Of a stretch of 48,271 nucleotides of DNA, positions 8,576 through 16,595 are shown one piece after another. The stretch spans positions 1 through 48,271 of the forward strand of contig CALJLD010000303.1 in assembly GCA_937982665.1 (NCBI GenBank). Reading direction: 5' to 3'. Within the stretch, counting starts at the first letter, position 1. Every line of letters starts with the position of its first letter. The notes beneath the pieces were generated by a model that was given only the letters and a program-made list of their open reading frames with translations, did not search any database and had not been told where the DNA came from. The DNA comes from an uncultured Planctomycetales bacterium. Its GTDB lineage: Bacteria; Planctomycetota; Planctomycetia; Pirellulales; S012-138. Made by a program: the position numbers and the translations under genes.

Positions 8576-10099
8576 ATGCCGATCGTTGTTGCTTGCAAAT
8601 GTGGCCAGCAGTTTCGTGCGAAGGACGAGTTCGCTGGCCGGCAAATGAAGTGTCCCAAGTGCGGGTCCATCATCGTTGTGCCTGGCGGCGCCCCGGCACC
8701 TCAACAGCCAGCAGCTGTTCCCGCAGGGGGAACTGATCTCGACGCGCTCATGCAGATGGACCAGAGCGCCGGCATGGGTGGAGCCGGAATTGGAGCCCCT
8801 GGCGGCTTTCCACAACAACAAGGAATGCCCCAAGGCGGCGGATTTCAGCAGCCTGGCTTTCAGTCCTTTGGCGGCGGATATGGCGGACAGCCGCGAGGTA
8901 AAAAGAAAAGCGGCTCGCCAGCACGGCTGATTGTGGGCATCTCCGCAGGCGTAGTGATTGTGATCGCAGTCGTAATCATCGCCATCAAAGTTTCGAGTAA
9001 CGCGGATCAGATTGCTGAGAACGAGAGGATCAATCAGAAGAACAAAGAGCTCGAGAACAATCCCTTTGCGCAACCCTTCGAGGGCAAAGGGAAAGTCGCT
9101 GACGCGAACGCTGTGCCGACAACCTCGGGAACGCTCTTACAGCCCAACCCCAATGAAGGCGGCGCGCCTGGCACCAACGGTTCTGACAATGAATCAGAAA
9201 GTGCTTCTGCCACTGACGAGCCATTTCCCTTTGGCGAGACGGACCTGATCGGCGCGACCAACAAGTGGATGGATAAGGGAGATCACCTCAGCGGTTTGGA
9301 ATTCACGGAAGAGGAGCAACTTGAAATCTATGCGTATAGCTGGATGACGCATTTGCTTCCCTATGTTGGCGGCCAGGAACTGTACGACGATTTCGACTTT
9401 GAGAAAGAATTCATCGAGGGCGGAAACCGCTCGCTAACCACAGCTGAGGTTTTTCAGTATCTCAACCCGAACCAAGACACAACTCGCTTCGAGGGGTTGT
9501 ACTTCACCGGGATGGGGCTCTCGCACTTTGTCGGCATGTCCGGAGCGGAAGACACGCGACGAGATCTGGCAGCCCGTTTTGAACGGGGTGATCCTCGAGC
9601 TGGCATGTTTGGCTATGACGAGATCGCCAAGCTCAGCGACATTACCGACGGCACAAGCAGCACGTTGATGTTAGTAGGCTCTGAGAAGACTGCGGGACCA
9701 TGGATCAGCGGCGGTGGCTCCACGGTTCGCGGCGCCCGAAAGGGTGACTACGCGTATGTTGGTGGCTTCTATGGTTTCTGGTCTGAAGGTCTTAAGAGAC
9801 CTGGCGCGCTGGCCGCCATGGCTGATGGTTCCGCTCGGGAGATTCCGGAGGAGATTGACCCTGCCATCTTCCGCGCGATCAGCACGATCGCCGGCGGTGA
9901 AGAAGACCTTAACCTCGATGATCTGGGCGAAGCCGAGGACAGCGAACTTCCGCCTGGTATTCGTGAGCGCGTTCGCAAGGAAGGCGAGAAACAGCAGCAG
10001 GAAGCCGCTAACAAGAACAACAACCAAGGTGCGGGATCGAGTTCCACACCCATTGGCGGCGGGGGCCGAACGGCATCGGGCGATGGCGGCGGACGCTAA
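8576..10099 (+). CDS. zinc-ribbon, membrane-anchored DUF1559-type protein
   Basis: 507 residues in three parts. Residues 1-38 form a zinc ribbon with cysteines C7, C9, C26 and C29. A Gly/Gln/Pro-rich linker (about 40-110) leads to one membrane helix at about 117-139. The rest is an exported domain with hallmarks of planctomycete DUF1559 (SBP_bac_10) proteins: DITDGTSSTLMLVGSE and the C-terminal AAMADGSAREI, the equivalent of the usual FADGSV motif. The typical N-terminal pilin-like helix of DUF1559 proteins is replaced here by the zinc ribbon and helix. The tail is Asn/Gly/Ser-rich. DUF1559 proteins are very numerous in Planctomycetes and functionally uncharacterised. The next gene follows after about 85 bp on the same strand. 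Confidence 0.8.
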   Translation: MPIVVACKCGQQFRAKDEFAGRQMKCPKCGSIIVVPGGAPAPQQPAAVPAGGTDLDALMQMDQSAGMGGAGIGAPGGFPQQQGMPQGGGFQQPGFQSFGGGYGGQPRGKKKSGSPARLIVGISAGVVIVIAVVIIAIKVSSNADQIAENERINQKNKELENNPFAQPFEGKGKVADANAVPTTSGTLLQPNPNEGGAPGTNGSDNESESASATDEPFPFGETDLIGATNKWMDKGDHLSGLEFTEEEQLEIYAYSWMTHLLPYVGGQELYDDFDFEKEFIEGGNRSLTTAEVFQYLNPNQDTTRFEGLYFTGMGLSHFVGMSGAEDTRRDLAARFERGDPRAGMFGYDEIAKLSDITDGTSSTLMLVGSEKTAGPWISGGGSTVRGARKGDYAYVGGFYGFWSEGLKRPGALAAMADGSAREIPEEIDPAIFRAISTIAGGEEDLNLDDLGEAEDSELPPGIRERVRKEGEKQQQEAANKNNNQGAGSSSTPIGGGGRTASGDGGGR

Positions 10100-10185
10100 C
10101 ACGCTTCCCTCACGACTGATGGGCTCACATCGCTGTATTGCTTACACCACAAGATAAGTCGCATTTCAAACCAAGGAACAATGAC

Positions 10186-11649
10186 ATGAAAAGGGCAGTG
10201 CTTGGACTGGCCATCTGCTGCGGCTTGGTTTCCGCGTCAAGTGCCGATGTCTTTTACTATGGGCTCGATGGCGGACTTGCCATCAAGCTGCGAGGGACCA
10301 CAACCCGGGCCCCCGGCGGCGCCGTGTTCTATCGCCATCCCAAGTTCGGTCGCATCACTTTGGATCAAGACCGGATTCACGAATACCAAAAGATGGAATC
10401 CGTTGCTTCGTTGATGAATAAGAAGTTCAGCGGAATCAAAGGTTCCACCGATGCGGAAGAAGTCTTCGAGGTGGCAAACGAGTGTCTGCGTCGCGGGATG
10501 CTGGATAAGTTCCATGAAGGCATAGACCTTGTGCTACAACTTGATCCACAGCACGAAGACGCCTTGCGCGTTAAACGCGTAAAGCAATTGATTGACACTC
10601 CGCTTGGTGATTCTTCCAAGGAAGAGCAAGAGCTCGAAGCCTATGTGGGGAATTCGCGGATGGAGATTGCAAAGAGCGCTCACTACATTCTTCTGCACGA
10701 TACAGGCGATGACCCGATCCACCCCAGCCGTAAACAGTCGCGGTCAGAGGAGCGCCTTGAGTTGTTGGAAACCGTATACGAAGCGTTCCTGATGCGGTTT
10801 TGGTCCGCTGGCGTGGAACTGGAGATCCCCCAGGAACGGCTGAAGGTGGTTCTCTTCCACGAGCATTCGGATTACCTGGCGTTCGCCACCTCCATCAGTC
10901 CGTCGCTATCCAGCACGGCCGGGTTCTACGATCCCAAGTCCAACATTGCGTTCTTCTTTGATCAAGGAACGCACGAAAGCTACGAAGGCCTGAAAGCCCT
11001 GCTCGAAATCTACGAGGACAATGTGGAGACGTTGCGCCGCAGCGGTGTCCCCGCCGGCGATGCTGTCCGCAGTGCGGAAACGCTGGGACTGCTCGTTCAG
11101 GTTGAGCAGGAAAAGGAAGACATCGAAGTGGTCAGCCATGAAGGCACTCACCAGCTTGCCGCGAATACCGGTTTGCTGCCGCGAGACGTCATGGTGCCAT
11201 CTTGGGTGCATGAAGGCCTGGCGACATATTTTGAGTCGCCGGAGGAAGCTTCCTGGGCCGGGTTTGGCACTGTCAATGAAACGCGGCTGGAGTGGTACAG
11301 CGCTTTGGCCAAGGGTGACCGTGAACACTCCAATGTGGATTACATTGTGGGTGATGAGATCTTTGACCTGGCGGCCTCTCACGGGTCTGTTTTGCACGCG
11401 TATGGCCAGGCTTGGGCCTTGACGCACTTTCTCATGGAGAATCACTTCGAGGAGTTCATGGAGTTCTACCGCCGGTTGGGGGAAATGCCGCCGGACGTCG
11501 TGTTGAATTCAGAACTCCTCAACGAGGTGTTTAACGATGTCTTCGAAGAGAAGAAACGCAGCACGATGAATCGTAGCTGGCATACCTATATGAACTCGTT
11601 GGAAACAGACGACGAAGTGCTGGAGAAGATGGCCTCTGGTCGACGTTGA
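10186..11649 (+). CDS. secreted DUF1570 zinc metallopeptidase
   Basis: 487 residues from ATG 10186, which has AAGGA upstream and begins a signal peptide (MKRAVLGLAICCGLVSASSA). The catalytic signature H318-EGT-H322 is a gluzincin HExxH, and HEGLATYFE starting at H342 supplies the downstream glutamates expected for the third zinc ligand. The segment before it (about 60-150) looks like a helical repeat region. DUF1570 is common in Planctomycetes; proteolysis at the cell surface or periplasm is inferred from motif and signal. Followed closely by a strong terminator, so this is the end of its transcript. Confidence 0.82.
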   Translation: MKRAVLGLAICCGLVSASSADVFYYGLDGGLAIKLRGTTTRAPGGAVFYRHPKFGRITLDQDRIHEYQKMESVASLMNKKFSGIKGSTDAEEVFEVANECLRRGMLDKFHEGIDLVLQLDPQHEDALRVKRVKQLIDTPLGDSSKEEQELEAYVGNSRMEIAKSAHYILLHDTGDDPIHPSRKQSRSEERLELLETVYEAFLMRFWSAGVELEIPQERLKVVLFHEHSDYLAFATSISPSLSSTAGFYDPKSNIAFFFDQGTHESYEGLKALLEIYEDNVETLRRSGVPAGDAVRSAETLGLLVQVEQEKEDIEVVSHEGTHQLAANTGLLPRDVMVPSWVHEGLATYFESPEEASWAGFGTVNETRLEWYSALAKGDREHSNVDYIVGDEIFDLAASHGSVLHAYGQAWALTHFLMENHFEEFMEFYRRLGEMPPDVVLNSELLNEVFNDVFEEKKRSTMNRSWHTYMNSLETDDEVLEKMASGRR

Positions 11650-11700
11650 TCCCTGGCTTGAAAGCCGGCCCGTCTTCGCTCAGGCATGCAAAGTCCGAAC

Positions 11701-11748
11701 AATAGAAAAAGCCCTCGGTGAGATTATTCTCACCGAGGGCTTTCTATT
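11701..11748. terminator. bidirectional intrinsic terminator
   Basis: A perfect 13-bp stem, GCCCTCGGTGAGA (11711-11723) and its complement (11728-11740), with a TTAT loop. It is flanked by AATAGAAAAA on the left and TTTCTATT on the right, so it has a T-rich tail in both directions. It lies between the convergent DUF1570 and TonB-receptor genes and should end both transcripts. Confidence 0.92.
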
Positions 11749-11775
11749 ATCAATTATTCGGAAGCTCGTTGGCCG

Positions 11776-14304
11776 TTAGTAGGTCAACTCACCACCCATG
11801 TAGAACGAGCGACCCGGCTGGAAGGACGGGGTGCCTTCAACTTGCGTGCGACGGAAGTCGAAGTGCTCGAAGTAGTTCTTGTCGGTCAGGTTCAGCACAC
11901 CGCTGGTGAGCAGCAGGTTCGGGTTCACACGCCAGTAACCGCGAAGGTCAAAGGTTGTGAATCCGGGCGTGGCGAGTTCCTGAAGGTTGTTCATTGGATT
12001 GGGAGAAGCAGCAATACCCAATCGATCCTGGTTATCAACGATACGGGACGAGAACTCGATGCCCATGCCGCGGCAATCAGCCCGACCAGTCTCAGCTCGG
12101 ATACCGAGGCGAGATTGGAACGGATAGATGCCGAACAGCGGAGCGTTGATGTTCGTGTCACGGCCTTCGGTGTAGGACATGTTACCGAAGACTGTGAGTC
12201 CGCCACCGAGATCGTATTCACTGTTGACGTCAAAGCCAGCCAGGATCGCATCCGTGTTGGCCAGATCGAAGCCAGGCGAAATGTTGATGCCACCGATCCC
12301 GATGAAACCGGGATTGGTGAGGGTAATGTAGTCATCCACCCAACCATAGAAGCCACGCAGCGCGAAGCTCATGTTGGAGTAGTCAGCAACGATTCCAGCA
12401 TCAACCTGCCACAACGACTCTTTGTTGAGTTGGTCATTGCCTTGGATGAAGTTGAAGCCGTTTTGATTACCAGCCAGGAACGGCTGATCGGCATACAACT
12501 CCGTAAAGGAAGGAGCACGCTCCGCGTGGCCACCACCAAAGAGCAATGACCATTCACAGTTGAGCTGATACTCGGCAACAGCAAACGCGGACCACAACGT
12601 GAATTCACGGTCGGCAGGGTCTGGGTTGCCAGGGTTGAAGCGATAGGGATCGGAATCGATGTCCACAAAGTCAACACGGCCGCCGGTTGTCACCGTCCAA
12701 GGACCAATGTGATCCGTGGCTTGTGAAAAGACGCCGTAGTCTTCCAAGTTCGATTTGGGGATATCAAATCGACCTGGGGCGATCGGTGGCGGATTAGGCG
12801 TGCCGTTGCCGGGGAAGATGTTGGTCCCTGGAACCTGCGCTGTGGGCAGCGTGAACATTTGCGATGCCTCGAGCAATTCCTGCTCGACGTATCGGTAGTC
12901 GCCACCGACGGTCATGTGAGAGCATTCTTTGTCGCCCCACGTGATTGCCGTCCGCGAACCGTAGCTGATCTGATCCGCATAGGTTGCGGCGCTTGAGATC
13001 ACCGGAATTGGATCGAAGCCAGGGAAGAGAACCGGATCAGGGTTAATGAAACCAATCAAGCGGTTAATCCCGGACTGCGCCACCCGCGTGCGGTTGTACC
13101 ACACTTCGGAAACGGCGTGGTCATACAGCGGCATGTAGTCCTGCTCGTATCGCAGGGTAAAGCCGTTGGTGACCAGGAAGTCGATGTCCGTCGGTTGGTT
13201 GTAGAACTCGGCGTCCGTCAAATCCAACCGGACGTAGTTGAACTCCAACCGATCATCCGGCGAGAAGTCATAACCCAGTGCAAAGTCGATGTCACGGTGC
13301 TTAAAGCTACCGCGAATCTGCGTACCGTTGCCGGAACGATAATCATTCGCCGTACGGAAGCCGGCGTTCATTCGGAAACCCCAGTTGTGGCTTCCGCCTT
13401 CGATGACTTGTCGACCGTACAGCCCATTACCGTTTTCTTCAAAGTTGAAGATTGATCGGGCTTCGTAATCCGGGCAGCAATAGCGCGGCGTCGGCACGGT
13501 GACAACGTCAATGAAAGAGAAATTCGGGCCGTAGACGGCCGAGTAAGGGCCCTTGATGACGATGACGTCGTCGACAACACCGGAATCAATCTTGCTGACG
13601 ATGGTATCCAAGTCCCAGCGAGCGGCGACCCATTGGCCACCATTCATTTGGGTGTAGATTTGCCGTTGATGGAATCCGCGGATGTGCGGGTCCGAGGCAC
13701 TGGGGCGACGGAACAAAGAAACGTTACTTGCCGTGGGTGAATCCAACAGCAACGTTCCGGCGTCCTTCGTATTACGGAACAACGGCTGGCTTCCACCGGA
13801 GACCGCTTCGCTAACTCCGCCCGTTGGCGGCGCCGCGCGGGCGGTGGACACGTTGTCAAAATTCAGGTCCAGCTCGCCAGCGATCGTTGTGCTGACCGGA
13901 ATGATCTGCTGCTGCGGAGTCTCCGCCGGAGCGAGCGGTTGCTGGGGCTCCGGATCTTGCCGCCGCATCAGACGGTTGTTGGCAAAGAAGAAACGGCCAC
14001 CGTTGGGGTAGACCATCTCGCGACCGCCACGGTTGGCTTGAGAGTCCGACATTGTCGGCATATCAGCCGGCGATGTGGCTTGAGCCGGGACCGCGCCGCT
14101 CAACGGAGTTGAGTTCACAACAGCTTCGGCAGCTTCCCGGACGCTTTCGTCCTCGGGCTTCGCCAAAGGCGCGCCACCATAAAGCTCTGTTGTCTTACGA
14201 GGGGTCGGCGTTGGATCATCAGCGAAAGCCGACGCAGCGCCGAGTACACAGCCAGCCGCAACGCCAAGCCAGCGATGGGACTTTCGCCAAGAGAACCAAG
14301 ACAT
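11776..14304 (-). CDS. TonB-dependent outer-membrane receptor
   Basis: 842 residues. A signal peptide (about 1-28) is followed by some 130 residues of Pro/Gln-rich, low-complexity sequence, then a plug domain (VSLFRRPSASDPHIRGFHQR through DDVIVIKGPYSAVYGP) and a long beta-barrel rich in alternating aromatic strands. The C-terminus ends LTDKNYFEHFDF...GRSFYMGGELTY, the typical last strands with terminal aromatic residue. The ATG has a strong AGGAGG site upstream. Such receptors import siderophores, cobalamin, metals or glycans using TonB/ExbBD energy. The ligand is not evident. No TonB, ABC transporter or sigma/anti-sigma pair is adjacent. Confidence 0.9.
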   Translation of the reverse strand: MSWFSWRKSHRWLGVAAGCVLGAASAFADDPTPTPRKTTELYGGAPLAKPEDESVREAAEAVVNSTPLSGAVPAQATSPADMPTMSDSQANRGGREMVYPNGGRFFFANNRLMRRQDPEPQQPLAPAETPQQQIIPVSTTIAGELDLNFDNVSTARAAPPTGGVSEAVSGGSQPLFRNTKDAGTLLLDSPTASNVSLFRRPSASDPHIRGFHQRQIYTQMNGGQWVAARWDLDTIVSKIDSGVVDDVIVIKGPYSAVYGPNFSFIDVVTVPTPRYCCPDYEARSIFNFEENGNGLYGRQVIEGGSHNWGFRMNAGFRTANDYRSGNGTQIRGSFKHRDIDFALGYDFSPDDRLEFNYVRLDLTDAEFYNQPTDIDFLVTNGFTLRYEQDYMPLYDHAVSEVWYNRTRVAQSGINRLIGFINPDPVLFPGFDPIPVISSAATYADQISYGSRTAITWGDKECSHMTVGGDYRYVEQELLEASQMFTLPTAQVPGTNIFPGNGTPNPPPIAPGRFDIPKSNLEDYGVFSQATDHIGPWTVTTGGRVDFVDIDSDPYRFNPGNPDPADREFTLWSAFAVAEYQLNCEWSLLFGGGHAERAPSFTELYADQPFLAGNQNGFNFIQGNDQLNKESLWQVDAGIVADYSNMSFALRGFYGWVDDYITLTNPGFIGIGGINISPGFDLANTDAILAGFDVNSEYDLGGGLTVFGNMSYTEGRDTNINAPLFGIYPFQSRLGIRAETGRADCRGMGIEFSSRIVDNQDRLGIAASPNPMNNLQELATPGFTTFDLRGYWRVNPNLLLTSGVLNLTDKNYFEHFDFRRTQVEGTPSFQPGRSFYMGGELTY

Positions 14305-14675
14305 TTCCGAACCTCCTTATTCGTGTCTCGCCGTGATGTGCGTTTTTTGGGTCGTTTTGCGCATTCCATTCGCACGGGCAATTTGCCGTGAGAATTAGAT
14401 CGGTCTGCTTTCGGCGATAGAATGAGCGCAGAATCCGCCGCCTTCAAAAAAACCCGGATCGGCAAAGTTTCGCAAATCAGCCAATTCGCCTATCCTGAAG
14501 CAGAGGCAGGAAATCGCCGTGTCCGATGATTACATTGCAAGCTTGCAATCACGGCAGCGAATAGTGGGGCGAACAGATGAGGCGACTATGCGCGAGCACA
14601 CGTCGCGCGCTTGCATTCGTTCAATGAATTAACCCAGCTTCGATACTCACCGCGAAGTCAACTTGAGGTTTGAAC
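14305..14675. other. divergent intergenic region, 371 bp
   Basis: Lies between the starts of the TonB receptor (minus) and a membrane protein (plus), so it should contain both promoters. It includes a perfect 16-bp palindrome at 14534-14549. I see no Fur-box-like sequence and no confident -35/-10 pair. Confidence 0.4.
14534..14549. promoter_or_regulatory. perfect 16-bp palindrome, candidate operator
   Basis: ATTGCAAGCTTGCAAT is self-complementary over all 16 bases and sits in the divergent region, 127 bp before the membrane-protein start and about 230 bp before the TonB-receptor start. Size and symmetry fit a dimeric repressor site, but no T-run follows, and no regulator gene is nearby. Confidence 0.35.
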
Positions 14676-15374
14676 ATGTCAGTTCCCCCGTCAGCGTCCG
14701 GGTACTCACACAACCCCAGCACGCAACAGCGACCAACCTCGGCCACTGTTTTTGCCATCCTGCACTTTGTGTTTGGCAGCCTGGCCGCATGCGGTGTGTT
14801 ATGGGCCATCATCACGCTGGTTGCACCTAGCGTGGCTTCTTTCGGCCAGCCAAACCCCATCATGGATGACATGATGACGGATTCCACGGCTGTGGCTGTG
14901 AATTGGATCGCCAATCTTTGGGGCGTGCTGACGCTGGTTTTGATGTTTGCCGGCGGCGCGGGACTGCTGGCGGTGAAGCCGTACGGGCGGACCTGCTCAA
15001 TCTATTACGCGCTGTCTTCGCTGGGTGAGAAGGTGTTCGGTGTCGCCACGTATTTCTTCGTGCAAATGCCGCTGATTGAACGGTCTCTGGACAACTTGCG
15101 TGATGATCCCAACGCCGATCAGAACCTGGTCCGTGGCATGGAGCTGGGCATGAGCATTGGCCATTTCACAGCGATAATTGGAGTGCTGATCTTGGCCATC
15201 TATCCGATCCTGGTCTTGATCTATATGAACCGCCGCCCGATCCTTGAGCGGTACAAGCCAGGCTATGTGGGGGCTCAGGACTTCTCCTCCGCTGGACCGC
15301 AAACATTGCCGGCAAACTACCAGCCACCGGACGAGAACAATCCGTACTCCTCGCCGTTTGATCCCAAGACTTGA
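14676..15374 (+). CDS. four-helix membrane protein of unknown function
   Basis: 232 residues with about four predicted membrane helices: TVFAILHFVFGSLAACGVLW near the N-terminus, WGVLTLVLMFAGGAGLLAV, a helix around YALSSLGEKVFGVATYFF, and AIIGVLILAIYPILVLIYM. Short polar N- and C-terminal tails; the last 40 residues are Pro/Asn-rich. The ATG at 14676 has GAGG seven bases upstream; an in-frame TTG two codons earlier is less likely. The layout resembles the many small planctomycete membrane proteins with a similar N-terminal Pro/Ser/Gln tail. Function unknown. Confidence 0.75.
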   Translation: MSVPPSASGYSHNPSTQQRPTSATVFAILHFVFGSLAACGVLWAIITLVAPSVASFGQPNPIMDDMMTDSTAVAVNWIANLWGVLTLVLMFAGGAGLLAVKPYGRTCSIYYALSSLGEKVFGVATYFFVQMPLIERSLDNLRDDPNADQNLVRGMELGMSIGHFTAIIGVLILAIYPILVLIYMNRRPILERYKPGYVGAQDFSSAGPQTLPANYQPPDENNPYSSPFDPKT

Positions 15375-15417
15375 TGTCAGCGGCGAATTCGCTTTGCCCG
15401 GTCCACATAGCTTTCCC

Positions 15418-15433
15418 GGTTTCACGTGAAACG
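15418..15433. other. parS-like centromere site 1
   Basis: The 14 bases GTTTCACGTGAAAC (15419-15432) are a perfect palindrome identical to the core of the bacterial parS consensus, which ParB binds. The two outer positions (G and G) differ from the consensus T and A, giving 14 of 16. A further GTGAAAC half-site follows directly (15433-15439), ending just before the ATG of the phosphatase gene, so the site occupies the place of its ribosome-binding site. A second site lies at 16565. Confidence 0.8.
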
Positions 15434-15439
15434 TGAAAC

Positions 15440-16240
15440 ATGTCGCCCATGACACAACGCACTTTGGCCATAGGCGATATCCACGGCTGCCTGAAGGCGC
15501 TGGAGACGTTGCTGGATGCCGTCAAGCCGACGGCGGATGATGCCGTCATCACGCTTGGCGATTATGTGGATCGGGGGCCGGACTCGCGTGGAGTGATCGA
15601 TCGCATCCTGAAGCTGGCTGGCGAGACGCAGTTGTTTCCCTTGCTGGGCAACCACGAAGTGATGATGGTTGATACCTGGCGGGATGGCCTGCGATCCGCG
15701 TGGCTGGAGTTTGGCGGCAAGGAAACTCTGGAATCCTATGCCCGAGGCAACAATGAAGGCACATTTGATGACGTGCCGGATAACCACTGGGATTTCCTGA
15801 CCGCGGACTGTGCCTGGTACCACGAATCGCAGAATCACGTCTTCGCCCATGCCGCGCTGGAACCGGAAACTCCGCTGGAAGAGCAAGTCCCACTATGGCT
15901 GTTTTGGGAGAAGTTGATCCCCGCGACCGCTCGCCCGCATTGTTCGGGCAAGACCTTCGTCTGTGGGCATACTGCCCAGAGAAGCGGTCAGCCGATCAAT
16001 CTGGGCCACACCATCTGCATTGATACGTTTGTCTATGGCGAAGGCGGATGGCTGACCTGCCTGGATGTGGATTCCGGCACTTACTGGCAGGCCAATCAGG
16101 AAGGTGAGTCCCGCACAGGCGAATTGGGGGAACCATCCTATTTGGAACAATCCCCAGGAGGGATGCCCTCTGGCGAGACTTCGGGGGAAACTTGGTGGTC
16201 AGGGGATGCGGAATTGCCGGATGAATTCGGCCCGGAATAG
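15440..16240 (+). CDS. PPP-type serine/threonine protein phosphatase
   Basis: Calcineurin-like metallophosphoesterase of the bacterial PrpA/PrpB or lambda-phosphatase type; 266 residues. Metal-binding motifs are complete: GDIHG 12-16, GDYVDRG 40-46, GNHE 70-73, with metal-ligand histidines H137 and H177 (in CGHT). It would dephosphorylate phosphoproteins, or possibly nucleotides as some relatives (ApaH-like) do. The last 40 residues are Gly/Glu/Ser-rich and beyond the catalytic fold. The ATG at 15440 directly follows a parS-like palindrome, and no conventional Shine-Dalgarno is seen. The next plus-strand gene is DAHP synthase, after a 355-bp leader. Confidence 0.85.
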   Translation: MSPMTQRTLAIGDIHGCLKALETLLDAVKPTADDAVITLGDYVDRGPDSRGVIDRILKLAGETQLFPLLGNHEVMMVDTWRDGLRSAWLEFGGKETLESYARGNNEGTFDDVPDNHWDFLTADCAWYHESQNHVFAHAALEPETPLEEQVPLWLFWEKLIPATARPHCSGKTFVCGHTAQRSGQPINLGHTICIDTFVYGEGGWLTCLDVDSGTYWQANQEGESRTGELGEPSYLEQSPGGMPSGETSGETWWSGDAELPDEFGPE

Positions 16241-16400
16241 CCAACCAAATGCGGTTGAAGACAACTGTGCGGATGCAACATCGGTGGATCCCGTGGCATC
16301 TCCCGCACAGTCATTGTCAAGCAAAGTCGTAATTGAGACTTCGCGCGAATTTCTCGAACTTGCCCTTGCGAAGATTCGACCGGCTGCCAATGATGGGTTT

Positions 16401-16508
16401 ATGACTTCCGTGTCACGCCAATTCGCCGCAAAGCACACAGACACTTTTGTGTTTCGCTTTTGGTTTAGCCTCCCCCGCAAGGTCGAGGGTGGTCCGGAGA
16501 ATTGCTGA
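16401..16508 (+). CDS. candidate Phe/Trp-rich leader peptide of DAHP synthase
   Basis: A 35-codon ORF from ATG 16401 to TGA 16506-16508. Its middle reads TFVFRFWFSL: four TTT phenylalanine codons and one tryptophan codon within seven codons (16446-16466). It ends 18 bp before an intrinsic terminator that precedes DAHP synthase, the first enzyme of aromatic synthesis. This is the arrangement of amino-acid leader peptides such as those of pheA and pheST. The Shine-Dalgarno is weak (TGGG about three bases upstream). The frame is open far upstream, overlapping the phosphatase gene, so the exact start is uncertain. That it is translated and regulatory is inference. Confidence 0.55.
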   Translation: MTSVSRQFAAKHTDTFVFRFWFSLPRKVEGGPENC

Positions 16509-16526
16509 CACAAAACACCGGACATC

Positions 16527-16564
16527 AAAGCCCCTGAGACCTTGCGAGTCTCGGGGGCTTTTTT
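16527..16564 (+). terminator. intrinsic terminator upstream of DAHP synthase, probable attenuator
   Basis: Left arm AAAGCCCCTGAGAC (16527-16540), loop CTTGCGA, right arm GTCTCGGGGGCTTT (16548-16561), then a run of T; one G-T wobble in the stem. It is 287 bp past the phosphatase stop and 32 bp before the DAHP synthase start. A competing structure exists: CGCAAGGTC at 16476-16484 is a perfect 9-base complement of GACCTTGCG at 16538-16546, which would break the terminator. A third stem, GTCCGG (16492-16497) with CCGGAC (16518-16523), encloses the leader stop codon. Confidence 0.8.
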
Positions 16565-16580
16565 CGTTTCACGTGGAACA
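16565..16580. other. parS-like centromere site 2
   Basis: CGTTTCACGTGGAACA reads, on the other strand, TGTTCCACGTGAAACG, which fits the parS consensus (T-GTT-N-CACGTGAAAC-A) at 15 of 16 positions. It overlaps the end of the terminator T-run and ends just before the ribosome-binding region of DAHP synthase. Distance from site 1 is 1.15 kb. Confidence 0.78.
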
Positions 16581-16595
16581 AGAGGACCCCAACTG

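Noticed and set aside
16065..16400. Upstream extension of the leader ORF, overlapping the phosphatase gene
   Set aside because: It is the out-of-frame shadow of the phosphatase C-terminus; only the part from ATG 16401 has a pattern of interest.
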